Source of the DNA: Clostridia bacterium
Lineage (GTDB): Bacteria > Bacillota > Peptococcia > DRI-13 > SV3-B141
Assembly: GCA_018433015.1 (NCBI GenBank)
Contig: JAHDSB010000064.1
Location: forward strand, 1-59,342
Length of the DNA stretch: 59,342 nucleotides
Reading direction: 5' to 3'
This document shows, piece by piece, positions 38,624 through 47,806 of this stretch. A program made the translations under genes and the position numbers. Position 1 is the stretch's first letter. Each line of letters begins with the position of its first letter. The notes beneath the pieces were generated by a model that saw nothing but the letters and a program-made list of their open reading frames with translations, was not told the DNA's origin and made no database searches.

Positions 38624-38728
38624 TATTTAGACATTATACAAAGGTAAAGACTCTCTAAACATTAAATGATAAATAAATTATCAGTATTATCTGTCTATTT
38701 ATAGCCAATCGAAGGGAGAGTATTATGC

Positions 38729-41209
38729 ATGCCACTGAATAAAATCCAAAGCATCAAACCGACTGTGTATATCCCGGGCTCCTTGCAACAACGGCTGGAA
38801 ACTATCCATAGCTATCCGCTCATCATCCTGCAGGCAGCCTCCGGTTTTGGAAAAACCACAGCCATCAGTGAATATCTGCGCCAAACGGACGCGCAACATG
38901 TCTATTGGTACACCTGCATGGGAGAACCACTTCGCAAGGCGTGGAACGGCATTTGCAGGACCTTCTCCCATATTGACAAGAGCGCAGCGAAGCAATTGGA
39001 GATGCTGGAATATCCGGCACAGGAAAACCTCGTGGATATCGTAGAGATCATGAGCAAGTGCAACACCAATGAGGACACATGGTTAATCCTTGACAATTTT
39101 CAATACATACAAGGTGAGTTGCCCGAGGGTACCCTTCACGCACTCTCTTGCCACGGTTGTCCACGGCTGCATCTCATAGTCATCACACAATCCATCGATC
39201 CCATGGATATCGGCAGAATATCTGCGGATCAGGCAGTTCTAATTCAAAATGACGTCTTCTTTTTTCAGAAAGGAGATACCGACGCCTATTTCCGCGCCAA
39301 TGAGATTGCACTGTCCCGGGATGAGCTTGACAGGCTTCAGATGCTGTCCGAGGGATGGGTGGCTGCCTTGAACCTCCAGTTGATTCGCTACCTGCGGGAG
39401 GGAGATTTCGAGATAACCGACAGCATGGACAACCTGATTCGCGCCGTCATCTGGAAACACCTAAATCTGGAGGAACAGCGCTTCCTTCTTGCCATTTCTC
39501 TGCTGGACCGCTTCACGATGGAGCAGGCCTATATCCTGCTGGAGAAGGACACGCTTCCGGCGGGGATCGTCCGCTTACTAGGCGGAGGTTCCTTCCTCCA
39601 CTATGACCGGGACAGCGGTGCCTATACACTACACAGTCTGCTGCAAAGCTTTCTGAGACAGGAGCTTAGAGGACTGACCGCCGAGGAAATACGCAGAATG
39701 CAAAAGCTCGCCGCCGAAGCTTACGCGGCGGTAGGCGAGCGCTACTACGCCCTGTGTAGCTATTTGGAAGCCGGTGAGCTGGACTCCCTGCTTTCTCTAC
39801 CACTCAAAGCCGCGGATTTTTCTCTGTATCCAAAGAACGACAGTGCAAAGGTACTGGAGCAGGTGTTCAGGGAATGTGACAGGGAAATTCTTGTCCGTCA
39901 TCCTCAGACTTTGTCCATGATTACCTTTGAGCTGTTTCGCGCCGGTAGCTATGCGGCGTTTGCAAAAGGCTGTTCGCTGATGGAGGAGATGATTTCCAGG
40001 CCAAAGCAGAATGGGCTACAAGAGGAGGACACCCGGATACTAACCGGGCAGCTTGCCTTACTGCAATCCTTCGCTGCATTTAACGACATCGAAAAGATGA
40101 GTGCCCTGCATCGCAGGGCGTGGGAGGTATTGGGCGGCCCCTTCTCTAACCGTGCCGATTGGAACGATTCCTGGACCTTCGGCCAGCCCTCCGTGCTATA
40201 TCTATTCTGGAGCAAGAGCGGAGCGCTTGACCGGGAACTTGCCTGCATGGACGAATGCCTGCCCTACTATATCCGCCTGACAGAGGGGCACGGAACCGGA
40301 GCGGACAGCGCCATGCGGGCGGAGGCTCTTTTGATGAGCGGAGATGACACTACCTCTGAATCCCTGTGCCACAAAGCAATTTATCTTGCCAGTGCTCAAG
40401 AGCAAGACAGCATCTGTATTGTTGCTGAAATAACCCTTTTGCGGATTGCCCTGCTGCGGGGGGATACGGAAAGCTTTGAGAACGTTAAGAAGAGTATTAA
40501 TATGCGGGCCAAAACCGGCACTGAACCCGTAGTAAAAAGAATGGCTGATTTGGCGCTGTCCTTTGTTACCGTGCTGACTGGAGAGAATACCGTACCTGAA
40601 TGGCTCACAGATTTGGATCGAATCACAGGTATTTTATACAATGTGGCAATTCCTTTCGGAGTGCTGACATATCTGCGTTGGCTGTTGTCCCAAGGACAGG
40701 ACGCTAAGCTTCTGGGGATCGCGCAAGGGGTGCTTCCTGCGGCAGAGCAGCATCACTTTCTCCTGCCGCAGGTCTATTTTCATTTGTTCATCGCCATTGC
40801 TCACCATCGCTTGGGGCAAAAGGAAGCGGCGGCGACAGCACTGGACTGTGCCCTTTCCCTTGCCCTGCCGGACGGCATCCATCTCCCCTTTGCCGAATAC
40901 GGCGAAGACCTTGCCCCTTTGTTGAAGTCACGGGAGAAGCAATCCGGCATGACCGGGCTTACGGCTCTGTGCAGGCGGCACAGGCTGGGGGTGGAGAAAA
41001 TCCGAAAAGCCACCCGGCTAGGTCAGTTGACTCCGCGGGAACTGCAGGTCGCGCAATTGGCTGCCGGAGAATTGACCAACCAGGACATCGCCTCGCGGCT
41101 GCTTATATCACAGGAAACTGTCAAGACAATCATGAAAAGTATCTTTCAAAAGCTGGGCACTCGTTCCCGTGTACAGCTTAAAGACTTGAAAGATGCGGGG
41201 AAAATCTGA
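38729..41209 (+). CDS. MalT/LAL-type LuxR-family transcriptional activator
   Basis: 826 residues. An N-terminal NTPase with Walker A ASGFGKTT (about 37-44) and a Walker B-like LILDNFQ, a long helical repeat region of the TPR kind (about 330-740), and a C-terminal LuxR helix-turn-helix (LTPRELQVAQLAAGELTNQDIASRLLISQETVKTIMKSIFQKLGTRSR). This is the large ATP-binding LuxR layout, where an inducer and ATP drive multimerisation. The base composition is clearly richer in G and C than the genes on either side, a sign of transfer. The likely target is the downstream S-layer-type gene pair. Confidence 0.93.
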   Translation: MPLNKIQSIKPTVYIPGSLQQRLETIHSYPLIILQAASGFGKTTAISEYLRQTDAQHVYWYTCMGEPLRKAWNGICRTFSHIDKSAAKQLEMLEYPAQENLVDIVEIMSKCNTNEDTWLILDNFQYIQGELPEGTLHALSCHGCPRLHLIVITQSIDPMDIGRISADQAVLIQNDVFFFQKGDTDAYFRANEIALSRDELDRLQMLSEGWVAALNLQLIRYLREGDFEITDSMDNLIRAVIWKHLNLEEQRFLLAISLLDRFTMEQAYILLEKDTLPAGIVRLLGGGSFLHYDRDSGAYTLHSLLQSFLRQELRGLTAEEIRRMQKLAAEAYAAVGERYYALCSYLEAGELDSLLSLPLKAADFSLYPKNDSAKVLEQVFRECDREILVRHPQTLSMITFELFRAGSYAAFAKGCSLMEEMISRPKQNGLQEEDTRILTGQLALLQSFAAFNDIEKMSALHRRAWEVLGGPFSNRADWNDSWTFGQPSVLYLFWSKSGALDRELACMDECLPYYIRLTEGHGTGADSAMRAEALLMSGDDTTSESLCHKAIYLASAQEQDSICIVAEITLLRIALLRGDTESFENVKKSINMRAKTGTEPVVKRMADLALSFVTVLTGENTVPEWLTDLDRITGILYNVAIPFGVLTYLRWLLSQGQDAKLLGIAQGVLPAAEQHHFLLPQVYFHLFIAIAHHRLGQKEAAATALDCALSLALPDGIHLPFAEYGEDLAPLLKSREKQSGMTGLTALCRRHRLGVEKIRKATRLGQLTPRELQVAQLAAGELTNQDIASRLLISQETVKTIMKSIFQKLGTRSRVQLKDLKDAGKI

Positions 41210-41227
41210 ACATAAAGTAAAACTTCT

Positions 41228-41345
41228 TTCAGTGGGGGTTTTCTTCATCCCCCACTGAAAGTTAGTTGCACCAATGCAGGAGCTTAACGCCGCTTAGCTC
41301 CCACTTATAGAAGAGGGAGTATTAGCGACGGTTAGCTATTCGGAT
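41228..41345 (+). ncRNA. Repeat-containing structured RNA element
   Basis: Starts with a perfect 13-bp hairpin (CTTTCAGTGGGGG / CCCCCACTGAAAG) that has no T-run. Then come two imperfect copies of one unit, TTAACGCCGCTTAGCT and TTAGCGACGGTTAGCT, each preceded by GGAG. The bases GCTCC can pair either back to GGAGC or forward to GGGAG, two mutually exclusive stems, as in a switch. A CGGATA/TATCCG hairpin follows. It lies between the LuxR gene and a terminator at 41379-41410. Confidence 0.4.
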
Positions 41346-41378
41346 AAATATCCGTGGGAATATCCCTACGCTGAAAAG

Positions 41379-41410
41379 GCGTCGTACCTTTATGGTACGG
41401 CGTCTTTTTC
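41379..41410 (+). terminator. Terminator after the RNA element
   Basis: GCGTCGTACC pairs with GGTACGGCGT (two G-U pairs) around TTTAT, followed by CTTTTT. Confidence 0.7.
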
Positions 41411-41533
41411 TGTTCCCCAAAAGCTAATATTAAAAATAAATACCCGATGGGGGATATTTCCAAACCATAAACTACGGTATTTTAGAAATGTGGTACACCG
41501 CCCTGCTAAAAAATGGAGGAAAGGAGGCTTTCT

Positions 41534-41797
41534 ATGCAAAACAGCAGAATCTTTCGCGCAGTGACACCCCTGGAGGGCGGCTGCCTACAGGTGGAAATGG
41601 AATCCGGCAGCACAGTTCATCTGTATATGCACCGGCGGCTACAATCGGTGCGGTTCGGGTTACTACGCAATCAGGATGTGTTTAGAAGTGTCACAACAGA
41701 TGGATACCGTCTGATTTTTTACCGGGACGGCAACGAGGTGCTGGAGATTCCGGCGGCCACCTTTATGGATCTGCTGGCCATAGACCGCACCCAGTAG
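41534..41797 (+). CDS. Small DUF2442-like protein
   Basis: 87 residues from ATG 41534, preceded by AAGGAGG; an earlier in-frame ATG (41513) lacks such a site. FRAVTPLEGGCLQVEMESGSTVHLYM followed by a second strand-rich half resembles DUF2442 proteins, whose function is not established. Same strand as, and 86 bases before, the giant S-layer gene, so probably co-transcribed with it. Confidence 0.65.
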   Translation: MQNSRIFRAVTPLEGGCLQVEMESGSTVHLYMHRRLQSVRFGLLRNQDVFRSVTTDGYRLIFYRDGNEVLEIPAATFMDLLAIDRTQ

Positions 41798-41883
41798 CCA
41801 GGCAGTCAAAAAAAGCTTTGTCACCCCAAAAACAGACTAATGGGAGTATATTGGGCAAACAAAACAAGGAGGGAATGTAAAAA

Positions 41884-44800
41884 ATGAAACGAATAAGAAA
41901 ACAAATTGGCAGCCTGCTGATAACCCTGTGCATGATAGTCGGCATGCTGCCTACAGCTGCGTTTGCAGTGGAGGGAGATGCTTTTACAGATAATGGAATA
42001 AAGTATGAGATCAAAACAGAGCCCACTGGAAGTGAGAATGGTGCAGTTATTCTAGTCAGCAATGATTATACAGAAGAGACCTACACCATACCTGATATGG
42101 TGTATAGTACAGGCAAAAATTATGATGTGATAGAAATTGGTGATAATGCATTTTCTCATTGTACTAATTTGAAGAGTGTAACTATTGGTAAGAACGTAAA
42201 CAGTGTTTGGAGTACCGCGTTTATTGATTGCCCTAGTTTGACTAATATAAATGTGGATAAAAATAATACAAACTGCAGCTCTAAAGATGGTGTATTGTTT
42301 GTGGATTATGATGATGACAAAAGGCTGCTTCAATATCCCGTAGGAAAATCCAATCAAAGCTATGTTATCCCCGCTGGTGTAAATACTATTAGTCAGGGTG
42401 CATTTCTCTCATCTACTAATCTACAAAGTATAGAGATTCCAGAATCAGTTGGAACCATTAGCTATAGTGCATTTAAGTGGTGCACCGGACTAGATAAAAT
42501 AACCTTTAAAGGAACAACTCCTCCTGAGTTTTTATCAACAAGTGTATTTGAGGGGGTTACCCATCCTATTGTAATCGTTCCAAAAGGATCGAAAGATGCT
42601 TATGAAACTGCTTTAAGCGGTTTTTTAGCTACTTATGATATTGTCGAAAACCCCGGCGAAGGGAATCTATCTATTCCCACCACCGCCGCAGAGCTTAAAA
42701 GCGAGCTTGAAAAAACCACAGCTCAGAGCATTTTAGTTTCAAAGGACATAAGCATGACAGAGGACATCACTGTGGGAGCAGATCACACGCTAAGCATTAC
42801 CCATGGAAACACTCTTTCTACCGGGGAAAACAGCACCCTAACCATCCCGTCAGACAAAACTTTGACGCTCTCGGGGGCGGGTACCTTAAATGTAAACAAC
42901 AATACTGTTGAAAGCGGTATTAGCATTGCCGGAAAGTTGGAAAGCAACGGCAGTAACATTATTGTTGCAAGTACATCTAACTATATAAATGGTATTGCCA
43001 TAGATAGTGATGCAAAGATGCTTGTCCATGGGGGCACACTTAAAATCGAAAAAATCGAAAATTCTTCTATTTTTGGCATCGACGGTAGCGGAACGCTGGA
43101 AATCGATGAGAACTGTTCGATGACAGTCAAGAATGCTGAAGGCGGTGCAGGGAGCTCTACAACTGGAATCAATACCAATTTGACTATCAAAAACAGTACA
43201 GTGCTAGTTCAAAATGCGGAAAATACCATAGGAATTACTCTCGGTAATAGCAAAAAGTTAACAATGGAAGACGCAGTCATTGATGTGGATACAAATGCCG
43301 TTGGATTGCATTTTGGTGATAATGTTGTAATCACCGCAGATAGTAAAAGCAAGATTGTTTTGAACGAGGGCGTAATGCTGTATGGAGCAAATAACAAATT
43401 CAGCGACGGAGGACAAAAGTTAACTAATGAAGATTTTGTAACCGTTGGTGCAAAAGATGCCGCCGCATCGGAAAATGGTCTGTCAGCAGGCGATTATGTC
43501 TGGAACGGTACGTTATTTGCAAAGACCTACACAGTTACTGTCACAAATGGTAGTGGAAGTGGAGATTATGCCACTAATGATATTGTCAATATCACAGCCG
43601 ACTCCGCACCTACTGGTAAACGTTTTAGGGAGTGGACTGTTGTTAGCGGAAGTATAACTTTAAATAATCCCAAAGCGAGCAGTACAACATTTACCATGCC
43701 TGCAAACGCGGTAGAGATAAAGGCAACCTATGAGGATATCACTGAGGTCACCGTTACCACAGCCGACCAGCTTAAAACCGAATTGGAAAAGACTGCAGCT
43801 CAGGTCATCAACGTTACAGAGGACATCGAAGTGAATCAGCTCACTGTTGTGTATGCAGCCCATACATTGAATATTGCCAGTGGTAAAACAGTCACTATTA
43901 AAGATTCATATGAAGAATCAGGAAGTATTTATATCAACAGTGATGCACTAACTATTACTGGTGGTGGCATCTTAGTTTGTGCTTCAAATAATGGTAATTT
44001 GGTTGGTGATAATAACACAGTAAATCTGAGCAATATAACTGTCAATGTGACTGGATTAAACGGTGGATTTTTAGTAAAAACCATTAATATGAATAATGGT
44101 GCAACAATCAATTGCCAGGAGTCTTTGGGAATTAAACTTGGAACTGATTATGTCCTTAATATTAAAGATGGTGGCGTTGTTAATCTAGAGAAGTCCTTCG
44201 GCCCTGATATTGAGAACTTTGGAACCATCAATGTAGATGGAGGAACGCTTAACATTAAGAAAGTTACTGGATCACAAGGTACCATTTTGAATCATGGTAC
44301 ACTCCAAGTCAGTACTACCGGCACTGTGACTGCTGAAGATGGCGCCAACATTTTCCTAGATGAAGGTTCTAAGATAGAAGGTATAAATAATAAATTTAAA
44401 GATCAAGGTTTTTGGCTAACTATCAGCAGTATAGTCACTGTAGATGCAAGCGATAATACTCCTTCCAGTAAAGCTCTTACTGCTGGTAACTATGTATGGG
44501 ATGGTAGTAGTTTTAGTAAAAATATAATTAAGTTCAATAAAGAGCCTGAAGACCTAAGTTTGACAGAAGGTGAAATAGAAGGAAGTACAATTCTTAGTGT
44601 GAATGCCTATACTACCAACAATGAGACTATACGCTATCAGTGGTATAAATATGATGCCGAGAGAGATTATTATCCTTCTATTACAGGTGAAACAAATAGA
44701 TATTTTAAAATACCGACTGATCTGACAGCTGGAAATTATAAGTATTATTGTAAACTTACGGCACCAGGTTGTGATAGCGTAAATACCCGTGAGGTCACCG

Positions 44801-47013
44801 TTATAGTAAATAAATCTGGTGAGGCGAAAACCTATCCTATTACCGTAAATAACGGTACAGCTGATCCTACTACGGCAGCGGAAGGCACAACAGTGAACAT
44901 CACAGCCGACCCGGCACCAACTGAAAAGCAATTTAAGGAATGGACAGTTGTGAGCGGCGGCATAACTCTTGTCAATGCACAGACGGCAAGCACAACCTTC
45001 ACTATGCCAGCAAATGCAGTGGAAGTGACAGCGACCTATGAAGCTATTCCAGTGAGTACCTACACTGTTACTGTAAACGACGGTACGGGTGGCGGAACCT
45101 ACAATGAAGGGGAAACCGTGACCATCACGGCCAATACCGCACCCAGCGGCAAACAGTTCAAAGAATGGACAGTAGTCAGCGGCGGCATAACTCTTGCCAA
45201 TGCACAGGCGGCCAGCACAACCTTTACCATGCCAGCAAAAGCAGTAGAAATAACAGCAACCTATGAAGACCTACCGGCTTCCACATACTCCATAACAGTT
45301 CAAAATGACGGCAATGGAACAGCTAACGCCAATGTAAACTCTGCTGCAAAGGGAACAGAAATCACCTTAACAGCCACAGCGAAGGAGGGCTACCGCTTTA
45401 AGGAGTGGCAAGTAGTAAGCGGTGGCGTGACAATAAACAGTGGCAAATTCACCATGCCTGCTGAAAATGTAACAGTAAAAGCAATTTTTGAAGCAATTCC
45501 GGTAACAACGTATACCGTAACTTTCAACTTAAATGGTGGTAAGCGCACAGGAGGCGGAGAATTGACTCAGACTGTTGTAAGCGGCGATTCTGCAACAGCA
45601 CCTACCCTTAGTCGCAGCGGATATACCTTTAAAGGTTGGGATAAAGCTTTTACCAATGTGACCTCTGATTTGACGGTTACGGCAAAATGGAGCTATAACG
45701 GCGGTGGTTCCTCGGGCGGCAGCTCTTCCTCCGGTGGAAGTTCCAGCAGAAGAAGTCCCACAAAGATAACCATTGCAAAGGAAAGACAACCGAACCAGCC
45801 GGTTACCGCAGTGGCTTCTGTAACGGCAACAGCCGGAACAAACGGCACAGCCAGCGTATCCATCCCGAATAAAGCGATAACCAATGCAATTACCAAAGCA
45901 AAGGCTGAAGCAAAGAAGCAGGACAAAACTGCAAACGGCATTTCTGTGGAATTGAATATCACGATGCCACAAGGCGCAACCGCGCTGACAGCAATCCTAT
46001 CCCAAAATTCTTTGAACAGCCTTGTGAGCGCAGGCGTAACGCACCTTACCATTAACGGATCTCCTGTCACCGTAACCTTTGACCAGAAAGCGCTGGCAGA
46101 AATCCAGAAGCAGAGCAGCGGCAATGTGAATATTACAATTGCTCCCCAAGTAAACCTTTCCGAAACGGCAAAGAGAATGATTGGCACAAGGCCGGTATAT
46201 AATATCACAGTGGGCTATGGCAATAACAGTACAGTGTCCAGCTTCGGCGGTGGTATTGCTACTGTAGCCATCCCTTACACACCAGCAAATGATGAAGCTA
46301 TCGGCGGACTGTATGCCGTTTACGTAGATGAAAAGGGTAATGCTACCCGTGTGGCAGGCTCGGCTTATGACGCAAATAGTGGCTGCGTCATCTTTACCAC
46401 GACCCATTTCTCTATGTATGGTGTAGGCTATACCGCACCAAGTGCGAAGTTTACCGACATCAGAACCCATTGGGCCAAAGAAAGCATCGAATATGTTGCG
46501 GCAAGAGGAGTTTTATGCGGTACATCGGAAACCACTTTTGCCCCTGACACAGCCATGACTCGCGGAATGCTGGTTACAGCTCTTGGCAGACTGGCAGGCG
46601 TGGATGTAAGCAGTTTTACTACCAGCAGCTTTACCGATGTTAAAGCAGGAAGTACCTTCCAGTCCTATATTGAATGGGCGTATCAGAAAGACATCGTTCA
46701 TGGAATCGGCAACAAGCAATTTGCTCCTGACAGGGCAATCACCCGTGAGGAAATCGCGGCTATTTTCGCAAACTTCGCTAAGGCTACCGGTTATACCTTG
46801 CCTGTGTCCCGTGAGGCAACTACCTATGCAGATGCTTCCAGTATCAGCAGCACCTACAAAACTGCGGTTACAGCTATGCAGCAGGCAGGTATCATGACAG
46901 GCGGAACAAGCAACAAGTCTAACCCAAAATCAAATGCTACCCGTGCGGAAGTTTCCTCCATGCTTCATCGTTACATCAAGCTGACTATTTCATCAGATAC
47001 TACTGCTCAATAG
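41884..47013 (+). CDS. Giant SLH-anchored surface protein with LRR and InlB-type repeats
   Basis: 1709 residues. Signal peptide (1-29); BspA-like leucine-rich repeats (about 60-250, NAFSHCTNLKSVTIGKNV; GAFLSSTNLQSIEIPESV); a beta-helix-like region with two copies of the TAELKSELEKTTAQ unit; four or five InlB/MucBP-type repeats with the motif FKEWTVVSGGITL...A..TTFTMPA.AVE.TATYE (from about 570 and 1000-1230); a Gly/Ser linker (GGGSSGGSSSSGGSS); and three C-terminal SLH domains (about 1520-1705, FTDIRTHWAKESIEYVAARGVL) that bind wall polysaccharide. GGAGGG before the start. Probable adhesin. The repeats can expand or contract by recombination. Confidence 0.93.
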   Translation: MKRIRKQIGSLLITLCMIVGMLPTAAFAVEGDAFTDNGIKYEIKTEPTGSENGAVILVSNDYTEETYTIPDMVYSTGKNYDVIEIGDNAFSHCTNLKSVTIGKNVNSVWSTAFIDCPSLTNINVDKNNTNCSSKDGVLFVDYDDDKRLLQYPVGKSNQSYVIPAGVNTISQGAFLSSTNLQSIEIPESVGTISYSAFKWCTGLDKITFKGTTPPEFLSTSVFEGVTHPIVIVPKGSKDAYETALSGFLATYDIVENPGEGNLSIPTTAAELKSELEKTTAQSILVSKDISMTEDITVGADHTLSITHGNTLSTGENSTLTIPSDKTLTLSGAGTLNVNNNTVESGISIAGKLESNGSNIIVASTSNYINGIAIDSDAKMLVHGGTLKIEKIENSSIFGIDGSGTLEIDENCSMTVKNAEGGAGSSTTGINTNLTIKNSTVLVQNAENTIGITLGNSKKLTMEDAVIDVDTNAVGLHFGDNVVITADSKSKIVLNEGVMLYGANNKFSDGGQKLTNEDFVTVGAKDAAASENGLSAGDYVWNGTLFAKTYTVTVTNGSGSGDYATNDIVNITADSAPTGKRFREWTVVSGSITLNNPKASSTTFTMPANAVEIKATYEDITEVTVTTADQLKTELEKTAAQVINVTEDIEVNQLTVVYAAHTLNIASGKTVTIKDSYEESGSIYINSDALTITGGGILVCASNNGNLVGDNNTVNLSNITVNVTGLNGGFLVKTINMNNGATINCQESLGIKLGTDYVLNIKDGGVVNLEKSFGPDIENFGTINVDGGTLNIKKVTGSQGTILNHGTLQVSTTGTVTAEDGANIFLDEGSKIEGINNKFKDQGFWLTISSIVTVDASDNTPSSKALTAGNYVWDGSSFSKNIIKFNKEPEDLSLTEGEIEGSTILSVNAYTTNNETIRYQWYKYDAERDYYPSITGETNRYFKIPTDLTAGNYKYYCKLTAPGCDSVNTREVTVIVNKSGEAKTYPITVNNGTADPTTAAEGTTVNITADPAPTEKQFKEWTVVSGGITLVNAQTASTTFTMPANAVEVTATYEAIPVSTYTVTVNDGTGGGTYNEGETVTITANTAPSGKQFKEWTVVSGGITLANAQAASTTFTMPAKAVEITATYEDLPASTYSITVQNDGNGTANANVNSAAKGTEITLTATAKEGYRFKEWQVVSGGVTINSGKFTMPAENVTVKAIFEAIPVTTYTVTFNLNGGKRTGGGELTQTVVSGDSATAPTLSRSGYTFKGWDKAFTNVTSDLTVTAKWSYNGGGSSGGSSSSGGSSSRRSPTKITIAKERQPNQPVTAVASVTATAGTNGTASVSIPNKAITNAITKAKAEAKKQDKTANGISVELNITMPQGATALTAILSQNSLNSLVSAGVTHLTINGSPVTVTFDQKALAEIQKQSSGNVNITIAPQVNLSETAKRMIGTRPVYNITVGYGNNSTVSSFGGGIATVAIPYTPANDEAIGGLYAVYVDEKGNATRVAGSAYDANSGCVIFTTTHFSMYGVGYTAPSAKFTDIRTHWAKESIEYVAARGVLCGTSETTFAPDTAMTRGMLVTALGRLAGVDVSSFTTSSFTDVKAGSTFQSYIEWAYQKDIVHGIGNKQFAPDRAITREEIAAIFANFAKATGYTLPVSREATTYADASSISSTYKTAVTAMQQAGIMTGGTSNKSNPKSNATRAEVSSMLHRYIKLTISSDTTAQ

Positions 47014-47032
47014 CTGTACTATATGGAAACAT

Positions 47033-47078
47033 GAATGTACATCTCTTTAAACTTCTCACTATTTCTTCATTTATTAGC
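47033..47078 (-). pseudogene. Decayed fragment of the 37950-38429 lipoprotein-like gene
   Basis: About 46 bases align to 37991-38035 in the same orientation with roughly four of five positions equal. Translated on the minus strand it gives ANK-stop-RNSEKFKEMYI against NKENIEKFKEMYI in the intact gene. It is a gene remnant, not a functional copy. Confidence 0.6.
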
Positions 47079-47106
47079 AAAACTAACATATTCAATATAA
47101 ATTAAA

Positions 47107-47138
47107 TACCAGGAGATTTTTCTCCTGGTATTGTTTTT
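47107..47138. terminator. Terminator, right copy of a duplicated stem
   Basis: Stem TACCAGGAGA / TCTCCTGGTA, identical to 37919-37944, with a 4-base loop and T8 on the plus strand. It can end the S-layer transcript and, in reverse, the ABC operon. Confidence 0.75.
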
Positions 47139-47161
47139 TTTAGGACCTTAATATTTACAGG

Positions 47162-47806
47162 TTAGTGAACTCCCTTTCTGCTTGCCATTAACGGCATAGC
47201 TAGTCCAGCCAGTCCATAAATAGATTTCCCGATTAATACAGTTAAAGGTATGGTAAAAGCTGGCTCTATTACACCAAGGGATTCTGGATAATGTGTAAAG
47301 AAATTTTCTCCCAATAGATCAAATGCATAAGGTAATGGAAGATAGTTAACCAGTATCACCACTACCATCAGCACAAAAATTATTGCTCGATAGTATCGCC
47401 CTCCCAACATTCCTGCCCCAAACACAAAAAGCATAGCCGGCAGTAATGTTGTGGCTATGGGCACTGCAGAAAGCAAAACAAAGACTATAATAATGGTTCC
47501 GTAGCGCAACATCTGGAACCGGACTGGCTCCATAGGGGTTGCTTTAGTTAAAGCTTGTACATTCTTTTCCTGTTGTGAATAGTAAATAGAAATAAAGAAA
47601 AGCAAAGCAACAAGTAAAATTGGTAACACTTTAGCAAGGTACGCTCCATAGCTCCAGCCAGAGAATGGAGCAGTATTTGCCACGCCCAAAATAATCTCCC
47701 CCCACATGATGTGGCGACTATATAGAGCAGAAATAATTAAGAGCCCGAGAAAGAATTTATTCAGAAGGAGCCGTTTAAGTTCATATTTAAATAATTTCGT
47801 CAACAT
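47162..47806 (-). CDS. ABC transporter permease subunit
   Basis: 214 residues with about six membrane helices and the start MLTKLFKYELKRLLLNKFFLG typical of ABC-2 type permeases. No soluble domain. It overlaps the M1-peptidase ORF by 20 bases and is the last gene of the operon ATPase - permease/M1 - permease. The substrate is not evident. Confidence 0.75.
   Translation of the reverse strand: MLTKLFKYELKRLLLNKFFLGLLIISALYSRHIMWGEIILGVANTAPFSGWSYGAYLAKVLPILLVALLFFISIYYSQQEKNVQALTKATPMEPVRFQMLRYGTIIIVFVLLSAVPIATTLLPAMLFVFGAGMLGGRYYRAIIFVLMVVVILVNYLPLPYAFDLLGENFFTHYPESLGVIEPAFTIPLTVLIGKSIYGLAGLAMPLMASRKGVH

Noticed and set aside
45529-46719. Several minus-strand open frames of 68-171 residues
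   Set aside because: All are antisense to the SLH protein and none has a start site or family resemblance.
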